Notes: a model not told the origin generated them from the sequence alone. Shown: positions 7,204 through 16,500, numbered from the stretch's first letter. The stretch is DNA of 56,698 nt from Burkholderiaceae bacterium (GCA_004323695.1 SCRU01000145.1:1-56698), one strand, 5' to 3'. Translations and numbers: made by a program.

Positions 7204-7398
7204 TTACTGCTGGCGAGTCACTTGGAGAGAGGAGTGATCCAGGCGCGCATGAGACGTAATGGTCGGCTTCTTATAGGGCGCCACCGCCGAGAGGGCAGGG
7301 GCTGGGTCGCGCGCGGCGGCAAACGCATGCCCGGCGAGGCGGGCGATATGACCCGTCGTCGCCTCGACCTGGTCAGTTCCGAGATCCGGAGACTGCAC
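7204..7398 (-). CDS. Small hypothetical protein
   Basis: A 64-codon frame starting at GTG 7398 inside the end of the C5-methyltransferase gene. Its second half (ALSAVAPYKKPTITSHARL, then DHSSLQVTRQ) looks protein-like and the codons are GC-rich in the third position, but there is no clear ribosome site and no family is recognised. It could be translated by coupling to the methyltransferase. Confidence 0.35.
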   Translation of the reverse strand: MQSPDLGTDQVEATTGHIARLAGHAFAAARDPAPALSAVAPYKKPTITSHARLDHSSLQVTRQQ

Positions 7399-8602
7399 GC
7401 TCGAGACTGCGCCCTATCCAGTTAACGACGGGCACTGCAAAGCTGTTGCCCAAAGCCGCGTACCGGGCCGTGTCGGGCAACAGCAGATCCCACGCATCGC
7501 CTCTTGCCCGCCAGCGGGTTTCAGCGAAGTTCTTGGATACGCGCTTCTTTTCGTGCGTCGAGATCGGGACGGCCGTGTACCCCGCAGGGAAACCCTGCAG
7601 CGTCTCATGCTCCAGCGGCGTGAGCCGGCGCACTTCGTACGCGCTACGTCCGTCCGGAGGGATGAACGCTACCGCTTGTGAGGAAAAGCTCGAATCGGCG
7701 GTAAATGCGGTGTTGTCGTCGAGATAGATCTTGCCTTCCGGCCCCGAGCCGTGCCCGCGGCCAATGCTGTGGGCATGGATGGCAATCGCCAAGCCAGGGA
7801 TGCGTGCATCGCTCAGAGAATCAGCTTGTGCTGGCTCTCTGGCTCCACCTTCCGGCTGCCGCCACGGCGCTTCGGCGGCGCCAATGGTTTCAGCTGCCGC
7901 CGGCCTTGATCTCCCGCCACCAGCAGCAGCGCGGCCTGCAGCATCGCCGGGATCGGCTGATTCTTCTGGACGGTGCGCCCCAGCAGCCCCGCGCATTGCG
8001 TCCGGCTCAAGTAGTATTGGTGGGCGACTGGACCAGTCTCCAGTATCGAGTAGAGCGTACACGCGCTCGCGCCGCTGCGCCAGGTGGAACCATCGCGCAT
8101 CAAGCACAGACCATTCGACGAGTCCTGCTGAGCCCAGGACCACGCCCTCGTTGCGCCAACCATCTGCGGGGACAGCGACTCGGGCGCCTGCCATCGCTCC
8201 AACCACTGCAGCAAAGTCAGCGCCGGCGTTTGAGATGAAGGCGCCTGGGACGTTCTCCCAGAGCATGAATCGGGCTCCGCAAAGATGGTGAGCTGCATGG
8301 AATATCCTCATTTGTTCATGGAACAGACCGCTTCGGCCGTCCTCCAGCCCCTTGCGCTTGCCCGCGACGGACAGGCCTTGGCAGGGGGAGCCGCCGATAA
8401 CGATGTCAAGCGGGCCAAGCGCGGCTATCTGCTCGTCCGTGATCCTGGTCACGTCGCCCAGGTTGGGAATGTCGGGGTAGTGCTGCGCCAGGACACGGCA
8501 AGAGGCGGGGTGGATCTCGGCCAGCGCAGCGCAGGTCCAGCCCAGCGGCTTGAGGGCGACGGACGCGGCTCCGATACCGCTGAAGAGATCGAGATAACGC
8601 AT
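7373..8602 (-). CDS. C5-cytosine DNA methyltransferase
   Basis: A complete 409-residue enzyme that transfers methyl from SAM to C5 of cytosine in DNA. Motif I is DLFSGIGAASVAL (residues 5-17), the catalytic Pro-Cys is in GGSPCQGLSVAGKRKG (PC at 73-74), motif VI is LWENVPG (ENV 116-118), and motif X is RYAALGNSFAVPVV near the C-terminus. A Gly/Ala-rich, low-complexity segment (residues about 208-260) marks the variable target-recognition region. No restriction endonuclease is adjacent, so it is an orphan methylase of the phage and plasmid sort, most likely protecting the element from host restriction. It is transcribed away from the transglycosylase gene across a region holding a 26-bp palindrome. 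Confidence 0.92.
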   Translation of the reverse strand: MRYLDLFSGIGAASVALKPLGWTCAALAEIHPASCRVLAQHYPDIPNLGDVTRITDEQIAALGPLDIVIGGSPCQGLSVAGKRKGLEDGRSGLFHEQMRIFHAAHHLCGARFMLWENVPGAFISNAGADFAAVVGAMAGARVAVPADGWRNEGVVLGSAGLVEWSVLDARWFHLAQRRERVYALLDTGDWSSRPPILLEPDAMRGAAGAHRPEESADPGDAAGRAAAGGGRSRPAAAETIGAAEAPWRQPEGGAREPAQADSLSDARIPGLAIAIHAHSIGRGHGSGPEGKIYLDDNTAFTADSSFSSQAVAFIPPDGRSAYEVRRLTPLEHETLQGFPAGYTAVPISTHEKKRVSKNFAETRWRARGDAWDLLLPDTARYAALGNSFAVPVVNWIGRSLERAVSGSRN

Positions 8603-8690
8603 GTGTGACCAGAGACTTATTCTTCTCAGGATGCCAGTCGATTGTGCACGCGCAACTTGGATGGAGGTTTGGAATCTGCGGCTTGCAAGG

Positions 8691-8722
8691 TCAATCCGGC
8701 CAAATTTGGCCGGATTGCTTCG
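8691..8722 (-). repeat. 32-bp repeat with perfect 26-bp palindrome (copy 1)
   Basis: The core at 8692-8717 is CAATCCGGCCAAA followed by its exact reverse complement. On the minus strand the core is preceded by CGAAG and followed by A, exactly as in the second copy at 40136-40167. It lies 90 bp upstream of the minus-strand methyltransferase start and 121 bp upstream of the transglycosylase start. The size, perfect symmetry and position between divergent genes suit an operator for a dimeric regulator or a partition-protein site. Confidence 0.85.
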
Positions 8723-8842
8723 AGCCGAGCACGTTTTCCAATTAAACCAAAAGCAGTCAAAACCTGAGAGAAGAGTGAATCAGGTACGCGAGACCGCCCG
8801 ATTTCGAGCGGCTTGAGCCAGGAACAACGCTCCAATGGAGCC

Positions 8843-9328
8843 ATGATTGTTCTGCCCTGGTATCGCCCGATAGCCGCCTTCCTCATCGCCGTCTATTGCG
8901 CCGGAGCCCACGCCGACTGTTTCAATGATGCGGCTGCGCGTTACGGCGTCGAGCCAAACCTGCTGCGCGCGATCGCGATGCAGGAATCAAGTGGTCGCTG
9001 GAATACAACTGTGGAAAACTCGAACGGGACGGTGGACCGGGGCTTGATGGGGATCAATTCGATCCACATGCCCAGCCTGGCCAGGTTCGGCATCAGCGTC
9101 CGGTCGCTATACGATCCCTGCACCAACATCTACGTGGGAGCGTGGCTGCTGAAAAAGGAAATCCTGAAATACGGGTACACGTGGGCCGCCGTAGGCGCGT
9201 ACCACTCGAACGCCCCCGCGCTGAGTGCAGACTACCAGTGGAAGATCTACCGGCGCTGGCGGGGGATCGCCGGCCATCCGCAGTCGGGTGGTCCGGCTGG
9301 GCAGCAAGTCGCTGCCAGCGGGAACTGA
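8843..9328 (+). CDS. Lytic transglycosylase of conjugation type (VirB1/TrbN-like)
   Basis: A 161-residue periplasmic enzyme that cleaves peptidoglycan glycan strands to let a secretion or pilus complex pass. The start at 8843 (MIVLPWYRPIAAFLIAVY) gives a clean signal peptide ending near AHA-DCF; the upstream ATG-like start at 8813 would place ten extra residues before it. The SLT domain has the catalytic glutamate in AIAMQESSGRWN (Glu48), then DRGLMGINSIHMPSL, and the tyrosine-containing AAVGAYHSN. It closely resembles PilT/TrbN/VirB1-like proteins of plasmid transfer systems. No other transfer gene is in the window, so the rest of a conjugation system would lie elsewhere. Confidence 0.85.
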   Translation: MIVLPWYRPIAAFLIAVYCAGAHADCFNDAAARYGVEPNLLRAIAMQESSGRWNTTVENSNGTVDRGLMGINSIHMPSLARFGISVRSLYDPCTNIYVGAWLLKKEILKYGYTWAAVGAYHSNAPALSADYQWKIYRRWRGIAGHPQSGGPAGQQVAASGN

Positions 9329-9331
9329 GTC

Positions 9332-10213
9332 TCAGGTCGGATCGAGCGACGGCACGCCGGCGATGATTTCGTCGATCCGCGTGCGAATCTCATCGGGAAC
9401 CTTCGACCAAACGGGATCGCTGCGCAGTGCGTCTACCGCGGTGAAAAGTGGGGCGGACTGCTTTTTGAGGTATTTCGTGCGCACCTGCCCGGGCAGGTGC
9501 TTGGCGCTCGCGCGCACCTTGCCGCTCTTGCCCGCCGTCTCCAGCGCTTTCGCCAGCACGTTTACGGCCTTGTCGCCATGCTTCTTCATTGTGGTCACCG
9601 CCAGCGAGACCGCTAGTTGACCGGACTGCACCCATTCGCGAATCTTGGCGGGGGCGCCGGCGATCAGGAGGAGGTCATCGACATAGTTCGGCGTCACGGA
9701 CATGATCTTTGCGACTTGCGCAGCATCGCGGCCGTAGCTCACAAGACGCTTGGCGATGATGGACAGCTCGAACGGGGTGAACGGCTTGCCGTTGTTGCCC
9801 TTGACCAGCGCGATCGTCAGGTCCTCCATGGTGGTGGAGCGGTCCTTGACGGCCACCGGTAGCGTTTCAAGGGAGGCGCCCAGGGAAATCGCTCGCCGGG
9901 CCGCGGCCAGGCGGGACGAACCTTCCGTCACGTAGATGATCTGCTCACCGTCAATGGTCGCCACGTAACCGGCCAGTGGCTTGTCCTGGTAAAAGCCGTT
10001 GTCCAGAATCGATTGAGCGATGTCCTCAATGTGAGCCTCGTAGGCGTCGTCGTGAATGCGCGGGTTGAAGCCTGCAACCACCTGGATGTGGTCGATCGGA
10101 ACCTGCCACAGGTCGCGCGACTTGGCCGTCGCCGCAGCCATTGCCGCCTTGACGTTGCCCGAAGTCAGTTCAGTGTCGAATTTCTGGATCGCCTTGTCGT
10201 TGAAAGTGTTCAT
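9332..10213 (-). CDS. ParB/Srx-domain protein
   Basis: A 293-residue protein with a ParB-type N-terminal domain: WQVPIDHIQVVAGFNPR, DIAQSILDNGFYQDKPLAGY and VTEGSSRLAAARRA (about residues 36-120). It continues with the helix-turn-helix region FTPFELSIIAKRLVSYG-RDAAQVAKIMSVTPNYVDDLL. The GNNGKPF segment precedes this HTH. It starts at ATG 10213 behind GAGGACAG; a start at 10234 is possible. ParB-like proteins of this kind bind DNA and serve partition, silencing or nucleotide-dependent clamp functions. No ParA partner is adjacent, which points to an orphan ParB-like regulator. Only 3 bases separate its end from the convergent transglycosylase gene. Confidence 0.8.
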   Translation of the reverse strand: MNTFNDKAIQKFDTELTSGNVKAAMAAATAKSRDLWQVPIDHIQVVAGFNPRIHDDAYEAHIEDIAQSILDNGFYQDKPLAGYVATIDGEQIIYVTEGSSRLAAARRAISLGASLETLPVAVKDRSTTMEDLTIALVKGNNGKPFTPFELSIIAKRLVSYGRDAAQVAKIMSVTPNYVDDLLLIAGAPAKIREWVQSGQLAVSLAVTTMKKHGDKAVNVLAKALETAGKSGKVRASAKHLPGQVRTKYLKKQSAPLFTAVDALRSDPVWSKVPDEIRTRIDEIIAGVPSLDPT

Positions 10214-10659
10214 TCTGTCCTCGTGGTTGGTCATTGATGATTGGTAACCCGTAGGGGTTGCAGCCAAGATAGCGCGCCATCGGCGACACGCAAGCATGAA
10301 AGCGAGGGCGGGTGAAGTAGTTTTCGGGAATGGCTGATAAATATCGGCAACTTTTGAGTTTGCAGGCGGAACCGAAGTGCGCAAGAATTTCGTACCGCGC
10401 AATGCGGCATGAAGATTCAGGTGATTGGGTGGTACGCCACTTCGCGCAGGCGTGTCACGTTCGGCAAAGCGCTTGAGGCTGCGGATTTACATCCCTTGGC
10501 CCCTGCTGTGGCTGGAACTCACCGTTGCCTTACTCAGACTCCAATTTCCCGGCTTCATTCCAAGCACATCAGGCGATTTGAGCCTGTGACCTACAACGGT
10601 TGCAGACTCAAGGCGTGTGCCTGTCATGTTTTTCAACCCATTTATTTGGAAGGATCAAC
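10214..10659. other. Intergenic region between divergent genes
   Basis: About 450 bases between the ParB-like gene (minus) and a small gene (plus). No gene is supported. A small CCCGTAGGGG hairpin lies near 10247-10256. The last bases before the plus-strand gene read TTTTTCAACCCATTTATTTGG and then AAGGATC, which resembles the end of the leader type found elsewhere in the window but with only weak pairing. It presumably contains promoters for both directions. Confidence 0.45.
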
Positions 10660-11019
10660 ATGCAAACGTCAATGTCAAAAGACCCACATGGATGGAGCGC
10701 GGAAACCACGGTGGACATCGCGGAGGGGAAGCACCTCACCATAAGGACAAGGCGCGGCCGCGGCGGCATCCTCACCGAGGCCAAGGGCTATCACCAATCG
10801 TCATCGGGGGCATGGTCCCACACGATGGTCATCGGGGTCGCCAGTTCCGCAGACGCTTCCGAGGGGGACTACTACAAGTTGCTCGATCATCACGATGGGC
10901 GAGTGACCGAGCCACGGGTGCGCGCGCAGCACGAAGCAACGCTGGTGCGCATCGAGGCCATCAAGGCCGAGGCGGTGGCTCATTACGGGTCAAGGGAGCA
11001 CCTCCATGCTGGTGCTTGA
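10660..11019 (+). CDS. Conserved-looking hypothetical protein
   Basis: A 119-residue soluble protein starting MQTSMSKDPHGWSAETTVDI behind GGAAGGATC. It contains a beta-rich first half (KHLTIRTRRGRGGILTEAKG, WSHTMVIGVAS) and a helical tail (HEATLVRIEAIKAEAVAHYG). No family is recognised. It overlaps the next gene by 14 bases, so it is the first member of a three-gene operon. Confidence 0.65.
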   Translation: MQTSMSKDPHGWSAETTVDIAEGKHLTIRTRRGRGGILTEAKGYHQSSSGAWSHTMVIGVASSADASEGDYYKLLDHHDGRVTEPRVRAQHEATLVRIEAIKAEAVAHYGSREHLHAGA

Positions 11020-11278
11020 ACAGCTCGCTCAAAAAGTCGTTGCGTGCTGGGAATCCGGCGACCTCGCAGCTGCCGTACGCGAGCTAAGCAAGCAACTCAG
11101 GGAAATCCGCGAAGAGCGCGAAGCACACGAAGAAACCATTGCAACGGCCAGGAAGACGCACGCCAACGATGACCTCGAAATCGACGATGAACCGATGATT
11201 TCTGAGGGCGACGATGGCGTCTGGGTGTCTGCCTGGGTCTGGGTGCCAATCGAAAAGGAAGAACGAAATGGTCAATGA
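11006..11278 (+). CDS. Hypothetical protein with coiled coil
   Basis: 90 residues, MLVLEQLAQKVVACWESGDL, then a charged helical stretch (RELSKQLREIREEREAHEET) predicted to form a coiled coil, an acidic segment (DDLEIDDEPMISEGDDG) and a short Trp-rich end (VWVSAWVWVPIEKEE). It overlaps both neighbours, which supports translation as an operon. Function unknown. Confidence 0.6.
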   Translation: MLVLEQLAQKVVACWESGDLAAAVRELSKQLREIREEREAHEETIATARKTHANDDLEIDDEPMISEGDDGVWVSAWVWVPIEKEERNGQ

Positions 11279-11498
11279 CAAAGAGACCTTCATTAGCAAA
11301 GTCGCTCGGAGGTGGATCGTCAGGCGCGAGGAACAACAACTCAAGTCCGGTACGGTCAAGCATTGCGCACGGCAACTCGAATTCTTCATCGGCGCATTTG
11401 CAGCAGCCGAGGAACTCGGTATGCCGCAGAACAGCGCCGGCTTGATCATTCTTGCCGTGGGCCGTGACGCCAAAGAGCTGATTCAAGACGCGACGTAG
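11268..11498 (+). CDS. Hypothetical small protein
   Basis: 76 residues from ATG 11268 (MVNDKETFISKVARRW), preceded by AAGGAAG. It is mainly helical (REEQQLKSGTVKHCARQLEF, FFIGAFAAAEELGMP). It overlaps the previous stop by 11 bases and closes the operon that begins at 10660. No family recognised. Confidence 0.55.
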   Translation: MVNDKETFISKVARRWIVRREEQQLKSGTVKHCARQLEFFIGAFAAAEELGMPQNSAGLIILAVGRDAKELIQDAT

Positions 11499-11613
11499 TG
11501 CGCACCCTGTGACATATGGTCCGGCCTGCCCGCCGGGCGTGGTCACATCAAGTAGGAGGCGCGCCACAGAACCCTCCATACCAGATCATGCGTCTTCCGA
11601 CGCGTGGCCTGTG

Positions 11614-11691
11614 AGTGCATTGCAAACAGTGCACTGACAAGCCACTCAGCAAGCCCTTTTCAACCCGCGGTGCTATGCCGCAAATCAAAGG
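11614..11691 (+). promoter_or_regulatory. Structured leader before the gene at 11699
   Basis: Hairpin B is AGTGCA (11614-11619) with TGCACT (11630-11635). Hairpin C is GCGG (11667-11670) with CCGC (11678-11681), followed by AAAGGA and the start codon. It is a short, divergent member of the recurrent leader family described for 12025-12130. Confidence 0.5.
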
Positions 11692-11698
11692 AACGCAA

Positions 11699-11848
11699 AT
11701 GAGTGCACTGGAAGTTTTCATGGAAACGGGGATCGACGTCGCCTCTGCCAATGGCAGCAGCGATTCGGTCGAACTCTCCGAGGAGTCCGTCCGCGGCATG
11801 GATGACATGTCGAGCTTCGCTTTGCAGTTCCAGGAGGAAATGCAATGA
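11699..11848 (+). CDS. Small acidic hypothetical protein
   Basis: 49 residues, MSALEVFMETGIDVASANG, with a Ser/Glu-rich centre (SSDSVELSEESVRG) and a helical end (DMSSFALQFQEEM). AAAGGA lies 7 bases before the ATG. The stop overlaps the start of the next gene, which encodes a small basic membrane protein, so the two are likely co-translated. Unknown function. Confidence 0.55.
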   Translation: MSALEVFMETGIDVASANGSSDSVELSEESVRGMDDMSSFALQFQEEMQ

Positions 11849-12018
11849 AGACCGCCACCACCACACGTCGCCCCGGCCGCAAGCCTGCCCGTCAGGCGCA
11901 GAAGGAAAGCTTGATCAGCAAAGTCCTCATCTGGGTCATCATCGCATTGGTCTCGCCAGTGGCGCTGATGTTCAAGATCGGTCTGGCATGGCGCGGGATA
12001 ACCGTCACGCGCCGGTGA
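11845..12018 (+). CDS. Small single-pass membrane protein
   Basis: 57 residues: a strongly basic N-terminus (MKTATTTRRPGRKPARQAQK), one transmembrane helix (about residues 23-45, SLISKVLIWVIIALVSPVAL) and a basic C-terminal tail. A GGAGG site precedes the ATG within the end of the gene upstream. Several other leader-controlled genes of the window encode similarly tiny membrane proteins. Function unknown. Confidence 0.6.
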   Translation: MKTATTTRRPGRKPARQAQKESLISKVLIWVIIALVSPVALMFKIGLAWRGITVTRR

Positions 12019-12024
12019 AAACAC

Positions 12025-12130
12025 AAGCCCTTCGGGGCTTGCCAATGCGCTCCTGGAAGAGCGTATCGGCAAGTCCTGACAACGGACTGGCTCCAGTTTC
12101 AAACCGCCGTTCCTACGGCACGAACAGGAG
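12025..12130 (+). promoter_or_regulatory. Three-hairpin leader (A/B/C family), clear example
   Basis: Hairpin A pairs AAGCCC (12025-12030) with GGGCTT (12035-12040) around a TTCG loop. Hairpin B pairs CTTGCC-AATGCGCTC (12038-12052) with GAGCGTATC-GGCAAG (12059-12073); its first bases are also the last bases of A, so A and B compete. A further small stem GTCC/GGAC follows. Hairpin C pairs GCCGT (12106-12110) with ACGGC (12115-12119), and an AGGAG ribosome site stands directly behind it. Promoter boxes are not obvious between the preceding stop codon and A, so it could also be an intercistronic element. Confidence 0.75.
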
Positions 12131-12135
12131 CATCC

Positions 12136-12384
12136 ATGAGCAAGAAATCACACCCGGAATCCTCTGCGTCTCGCCTGTCGATCGACAAACTGCTGTACCG
12201 CGCATACAGCTACGTCGAGTGGCAGCGAATCCACGACGCAGCGACCGATCCGCGCAAGACCAAGGGAGTGGTCGAGTATCTCGATCGTCTCAGCGAATGC
12301 GCGTTCACGGACGTGCCGGAAATCGCGCGGTTTCACAAGATCGCGTGGAACCTGGTACGTCGAACCGAGCAAGTCAACGCATGA
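12136..12384 (+). CDS. Hypothetical protein
   Basis: 82 residues, MSKKSHPESSASRLSIDKLL, then YRAYSYVEWQRIHDAATDP and mostly helical sequence (GVVEYLDRLSECAFTDVPEI). It begins six bases behind the AGGAG that ends the structured leader. It has no recognised domain or neighbour in overlap, so it is a separate transcription or translation unit. Confidence 0.6.
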   Translation: MSKKSHPESSASRLSIDKLLYRAYSYVEWQRIHDAATDPRKTKGVVEYLDRLSECAFTDVPEIARFHKIAWNLVRRTEQVNA

Positions 12385-12435
12385 AAGCAGCACGCAACGT
12401 TGGCACTTAGCCATCGTCAGTTCTGCCAGGCAAAT

Positions 12436-12537
12436 CCGTCCTCAAGACGGCTTGCCACTGGGTACGGGTGTATCCAGCGGCAAGTCCTCTCGATGGACTA
12501 GCTCCATTCAACAGCGCCGTAGCTACGGCATAGAAGG
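12436..12537 (+). promoter_or_regulatory. Three-hairpin leader before the gene at 12546
   Basis: Hairpin A is CCGTC (12436-12440) with GACGG (12446-12450). Hairpin B is CTTGCC (12451-12456) with GGCAAG (12479-12484), extended by CTGG/CCAG inside. A GTCC/GGAC stem follows as in the leader at 12025. Hairpin C is GCCGT (12516-12520) with ACGGC (12525-12529), then AAGGAG. Confidence 0.7.
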
Positions 12538-12545
12538 AGCTAACA

Positions 12546-12842
12546 ATGACGAATGACGCAAAGGCGCAGAAGGCTGCGCGCAACAGCAGGTTGGTCGCAC
12601 AATACAAAGCCATCGACCCGGGACTCGCCGCCATTGCGTTCAACGCTGAAGGGTGGGACCGCGTTATGGCCTTTGCTAAAAGGCCTGCTCATATTCGGCA
12701 GGTTGAGAACTTCTTGGAAGAGATCGACAAAATGGGTTGGACCGACCATCCTGACCTGCGAGAAAAGATTCAAGCAACACGGAAGATTCTACGGAAGACG
12801 GCCATAAATCAGGCCCTTCGCGACAGATTCGGAAGAAGTTGA
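12546..12842 (+). CDS. Hypothetical helical protein
   Basis: 98 residues, MTNDAKAQKAARNSRLVAQY, predicted nearly all helical and basic. A region IRQVENFLEEIDKMGWTDHP and a C-terminal ATRKILRKTAINQALRDRFG are the most distinctive parts. AAGGAG lies 8 bases upstream, at the end of the structured leader. Family unknown. Confidence 0.6.
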   Translation: MTNDAKAQKAARNSRLVAQYKAIDPGLAAIAFNAEGWDRVMAFAKRPAHIRQVENFLEEIDKMGWTDHPDLREKIQATRKILRKTAINQALRDRFGRS

Positions 12843-12865
12843 GTAAGTTGGGAAGCAATCTGGGG

Positions 12866-13318
12866 TCAAACCCCCGATTGCTCACCCACGACGGCCGGCA
12901 GTTGCCCGTTGGCCACCGCAGTGTCAATGGCCTTTAGGTATGGCGTCCAAAGACTCATGTCGCGCTGCGCATGCATTTGACGCAGGATGGAGCCGATCAC
13001 ACTATCCTCGCGGCTCCTGAATTGGCCGTCGAACATCTCGAAGTGCTTCCAACTCGTGTTGTGCCCAGCGCGTGCAATGGTTTCGAGGCCACCGGATGTC
13101 ACATCTTCAACCGACTCCAGGAAGTCATCGAGAGTCATCAGGCCATGTTCCCAATAGCAAACAAAGCAATCCATATCCAGCAACGGATTCATTGCAAAGT
13201 GCGCCATGCCGCCTTGATCAGGACGGTCCGGTGCATCGGCGAGCAATTCGTAGTAGACGTCCTCTCCCAGCAGCGTGAGGAACGGGTCCGCGTCGTTGGT
13301 CTTGGTCTTTCTCGTCAT
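12866..13318 (-). CDS. Hypothetical acidic protein
   Basis: 150 residues from ATG 13318 (MTRKTKTNDADPFLTLLGED). A longer start at 13375 would add a segment that does not look like coding sequence. Features are MDCFVCYWEHGLMTLDDFLE, a helical middle and RQMHAQRDMSLWTPYLKAID. It is the only minus-strand gene in this otherwise plus-strand stretch and is convergent with the gene ending at 12842. No function recognised. Confidence 0.55.
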   Translation of the reverse strand: MTRKTKTNDADPFLTLLGEDVYYELLADAPDRPDQGGMAHFAMNPLLDMDCFVCYWEHGLMTLDDFLESVEDVTSGGLETIARAGHNTSWKHFEMFDGQFRSREDSVIGSILRQMHAQRDMSLWTPYLKAIDTAVANGQLPAVVGEQSGV

Positions 13319-13467
13319 GGACAAAGCATATCCCGCGCAGGATAAAAAGCAAAGCTGTTCAGGGCATCGCAGCAAAGTTAGTTTTCCACTTCGACGTCGT
13401 CACGAGGTCTAAGCGGAAAGCCACCTGGCTGTCTCTTTCATAGCGCTCATGCGCCAATGATCAAAAC

Positions 13468-13554
13468 GTAGGCCTCGCGCCTACATTCACTTTATCCCTC
13501 GGGGTCCAACGCCCCGATGGGGCGCCGTGGACTCCTTTTTTGTTTTGAAGGAGA
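13468..13554 (+). promoter_or_regulatory. Leader with overlapping hairpins before the methyltransferase-helicase
   Basis: GTAGGC/GCCTAC (13468-13483) forms a first hairpin. Then CGGGG (13500-13504) can pair with CCCCG (13512-13516), while CGCCCC (13510-13515) can pair with GGGGCG (13519-13524); the two share bases and exclude each other. A T-rich stretch and AAGGAG follow before the start at 13559. The alternating pairing matches the A/B logic of the other leaders although the sequences differ. Confidence 0.6.
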
Positions 13555-13558
13555 TTTC

Positions 13559-16500
13559 ATGGGAAAGAGATTCGTCCACGAAGACCAGCTCGCGCTGATC
13601 TTCGACGATGTGATCGAAGCGGTTGCCAATCCGGTGCCGCAGGAGCCTCCAGCCGTCATCGCCACGGTCGCCTATGCGGCGAAAGTGGCGACCAAGGTCA
13701 TCGAGAAGGAAGAATTCTTCTTCATTCGCGATCAACTGGATCGGTTTGGCGGCGAGGCCTCCAGAATCCGCGGCAACGTAGAGGCGTTGGAGGTACTGCA
13801 GTCCCGCAAGGGCGCTCTTCGGTCGTTGGACTCCATGGCGCGAGACGTTCTCGTCCGTTACACCGGATGGGGCGGCGCGGCCAATGTGTTCGATCCGAGC
13901 ACGAAGTACAAAGCTGCACAAGAGCAGCTGAAATCGCTGCTGAGCAAGGAGCAGTTCGAAGCGGCTCGTGCCTCGGTTCTGACGGCGTACTACACACCGC
14001 CCGCCGTTGTCCGCGCCATGTGGAAGATCGTTTCCGAGATGGGGTTCACTGGGGGCAAGGTGCTGGACCCAAGTGCGGGTACCGGGCATTTCACCGGGTG
14101 CATGCCTGAAGCCATCCGCGAAGCGTCCAGTATTACGATGGTCGAGCCGGATACAACGTCCGCGTCCATCGCAAAGGCGCTGTACGCTGGGCCCAGTGCA
14201 CGGGTCTTGTGCTGTGGCATCGAAGACGCTCCGCTGGCCGCGAATAGCTTTGATCTTGCGATCTCGAACATCCCGTTCGGAAACTACAAGGTCAACGACA
14301 AGCGGTTCAACGCGATGAAGCTGGTGATCCATGACTACTTCTTCGCGAAGGCCATGGATCTGGTCCGGCCGGGCGGGATCGTGGCGTTCCTGACGACGCG
14401 AGGCACGCTGGAGAAAGACAGCTCTCGCCTGCGTAGTTACCTGGCGCAAAAGAGCGATCTCGTCACCGCCTTGCGGCTGCCCAACGGTACGTTCGATGAA
14501 ATCGCCGGTACCGACGTCGGCACCGATGTCCTGGTCTTTCGAAAGAAGCCGGAAGCGGCCGACGGCCGGGAAGGGCTCAAGTTCGTGTACAAGGCACAGG
14601 CGTCATCGGCACTGCAACAAGGCTATGGCACGTACTACATCAACGAGGTATACGCCAAAAACCAGCACCTCCACCTGGGCAAGGGCCGCATGTCGGCCAG
14701 TGCCCGGTACGGCGCCGCAACGCCAATTTGGACAACAGAGCTGGTCGGCGGACAAACGCTGGCGCAGGCCTTGGGCGATGCCGTCGCGGTGATGCTGGAG
14801 CGCAATGCGCTGGAGGGCTGGTTTGCGCCGGCGACCAACGTGTCTGCCGATCCGGTCATCGAAGTGGGGCAGGAGTCAGTCCAATCGGGGTATTTTTTCG
14901 ACCTGAACGGAAATGTCGCCTATGTTGACCCGCAGGGGCGGGCGGAATCCCAGGCGCATTTGCCCGCTGCGACTTACGACCGGCTCGCGGCAATGATCGG
15001 CTTGCGCGACACCGCGCTTGAATTGATCGAGGCCGAGGTGGCCGGCGGCGATGGTGCGGTCCTGCGCCAGCGGTTGAACACGAGCTACGACGGCTTCTTG
15101 AAGCGCCACGGGGCGCTGATGTTGCCAAAGAACCGCAAGCTGGTGTCGCTGGACGCTCATGCACCGCTGCTGTGGTCGCTGGAGCGCTATTGCGAAAAGA
15201 CGGAAGCATGGCTCAAGTCGGACATCTTCACGATGTGCACGGTGTCTCGGGCCAAGCTCGCGGACAAAGCGCAGACAGTGGGTGACGCAGTGGCGCTGTC
15301 CTATAACCGCTTCGGGAGGTTGGACCTGGCATTCATGGCCGCGGCGATGGAGCGCGATGAAGCCGCCTTGGTTGCGGAACTGCTGGATTCAGGTCTTGCG
15401 TTCGAGGATCCGGTGGACGGAAAGATTGTGGATGCGACGGAATACCTGAGCGGCGACGTCAGGGCGAAGTTGGTCTCTGCGCGCTCCGGCGCAATGGAAT
15501 CAGCGCGCTTCGAGACGAATGTGACGGCGCTGCAGGTAGTGATGCCGGCCGACGTTCCGATGGACCAGATTGCGGTTCGGCTGGGTGCTCCATGGCTGTA
15601 TCCGGAAGAGATCGAGGCCTTTGCGCAGTCGATCTTCGTGGACGAGAAAAGCAAAGTCTGCAGCGTGACGCACAGCCCGTTGCTGAGTACCTGGACGGTC
15701 CGCCCGCTGGGGTATTACAAACGAAACGCGACGGCCATCAGCGAATGGGGCACGTCAAGGCGCAACTTCTTCGATCTGCTGCAGGCTGCGCTGAATCAAC
15801 AGCAGCCCAAGGTCACCGACAAGGTCGAAGTCGACGGCAAGATTCGCGAGGTCGTGAACACGACCGAAACGACAGCTGCCCGCGACAAGGCCGAAAAGAT
15901 CCAGGAGGCTTTTGAAAAATGGATCAAATCCGACGGCGCAAGAAGCCGGGAACTGGAAATTCGGTACAACAAGCTGTTCAACAGCACGGTGAACCGCAAG
16001 TACGATGGTTCTCACATGGTCATTCCAGGGCTCAACCCGCAGATCCAACTGCGTGATGCTCAGAAGGACTCGATCTGGCGTGGCGTGGTGAGCGGTAACG
16101 TTCTCTACGCGCTGGCAGTGGGTGGCGGTAAGACGCTGATTCAAATCTGCCTGGCACAGGAACTCAAACGCCTCGGGCTGGCACAGAAGCCGACTCTGGT
16201 TGTTCCGAACCACATGTTGGAGGCGTTTGCGGGTGAATACCTGCGGGCGTTTCCGAGAGCTAAAGTGCTGGCGGCCACGAAGGAAGACCTCGCTGGCGAC
16301 AAGCGGCGTACGCTGCTGATGAGAATCGCCTCGGGTAACTGGGATGCGATCATCGTGACTCATGCCTCGTTTGGGAAGATCGGGCTGTCTGAAGAAGCCA
16401 CGAATGCCTATACCGCCATGGTGTACGCAGAGCTGGACAAGGCGTTGCAGGAATGCACTGGCAGCGCCGAAAGCAGGGACAGCGTGCGTGACATTGAGCG

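Noticed and set aside
13487-14449. Minus-strand open frame of 320 codons
   Set aside because: Antisense shadow of the methyltransferase-helicase gene, whose motifs are unmistakable on the plus strand.
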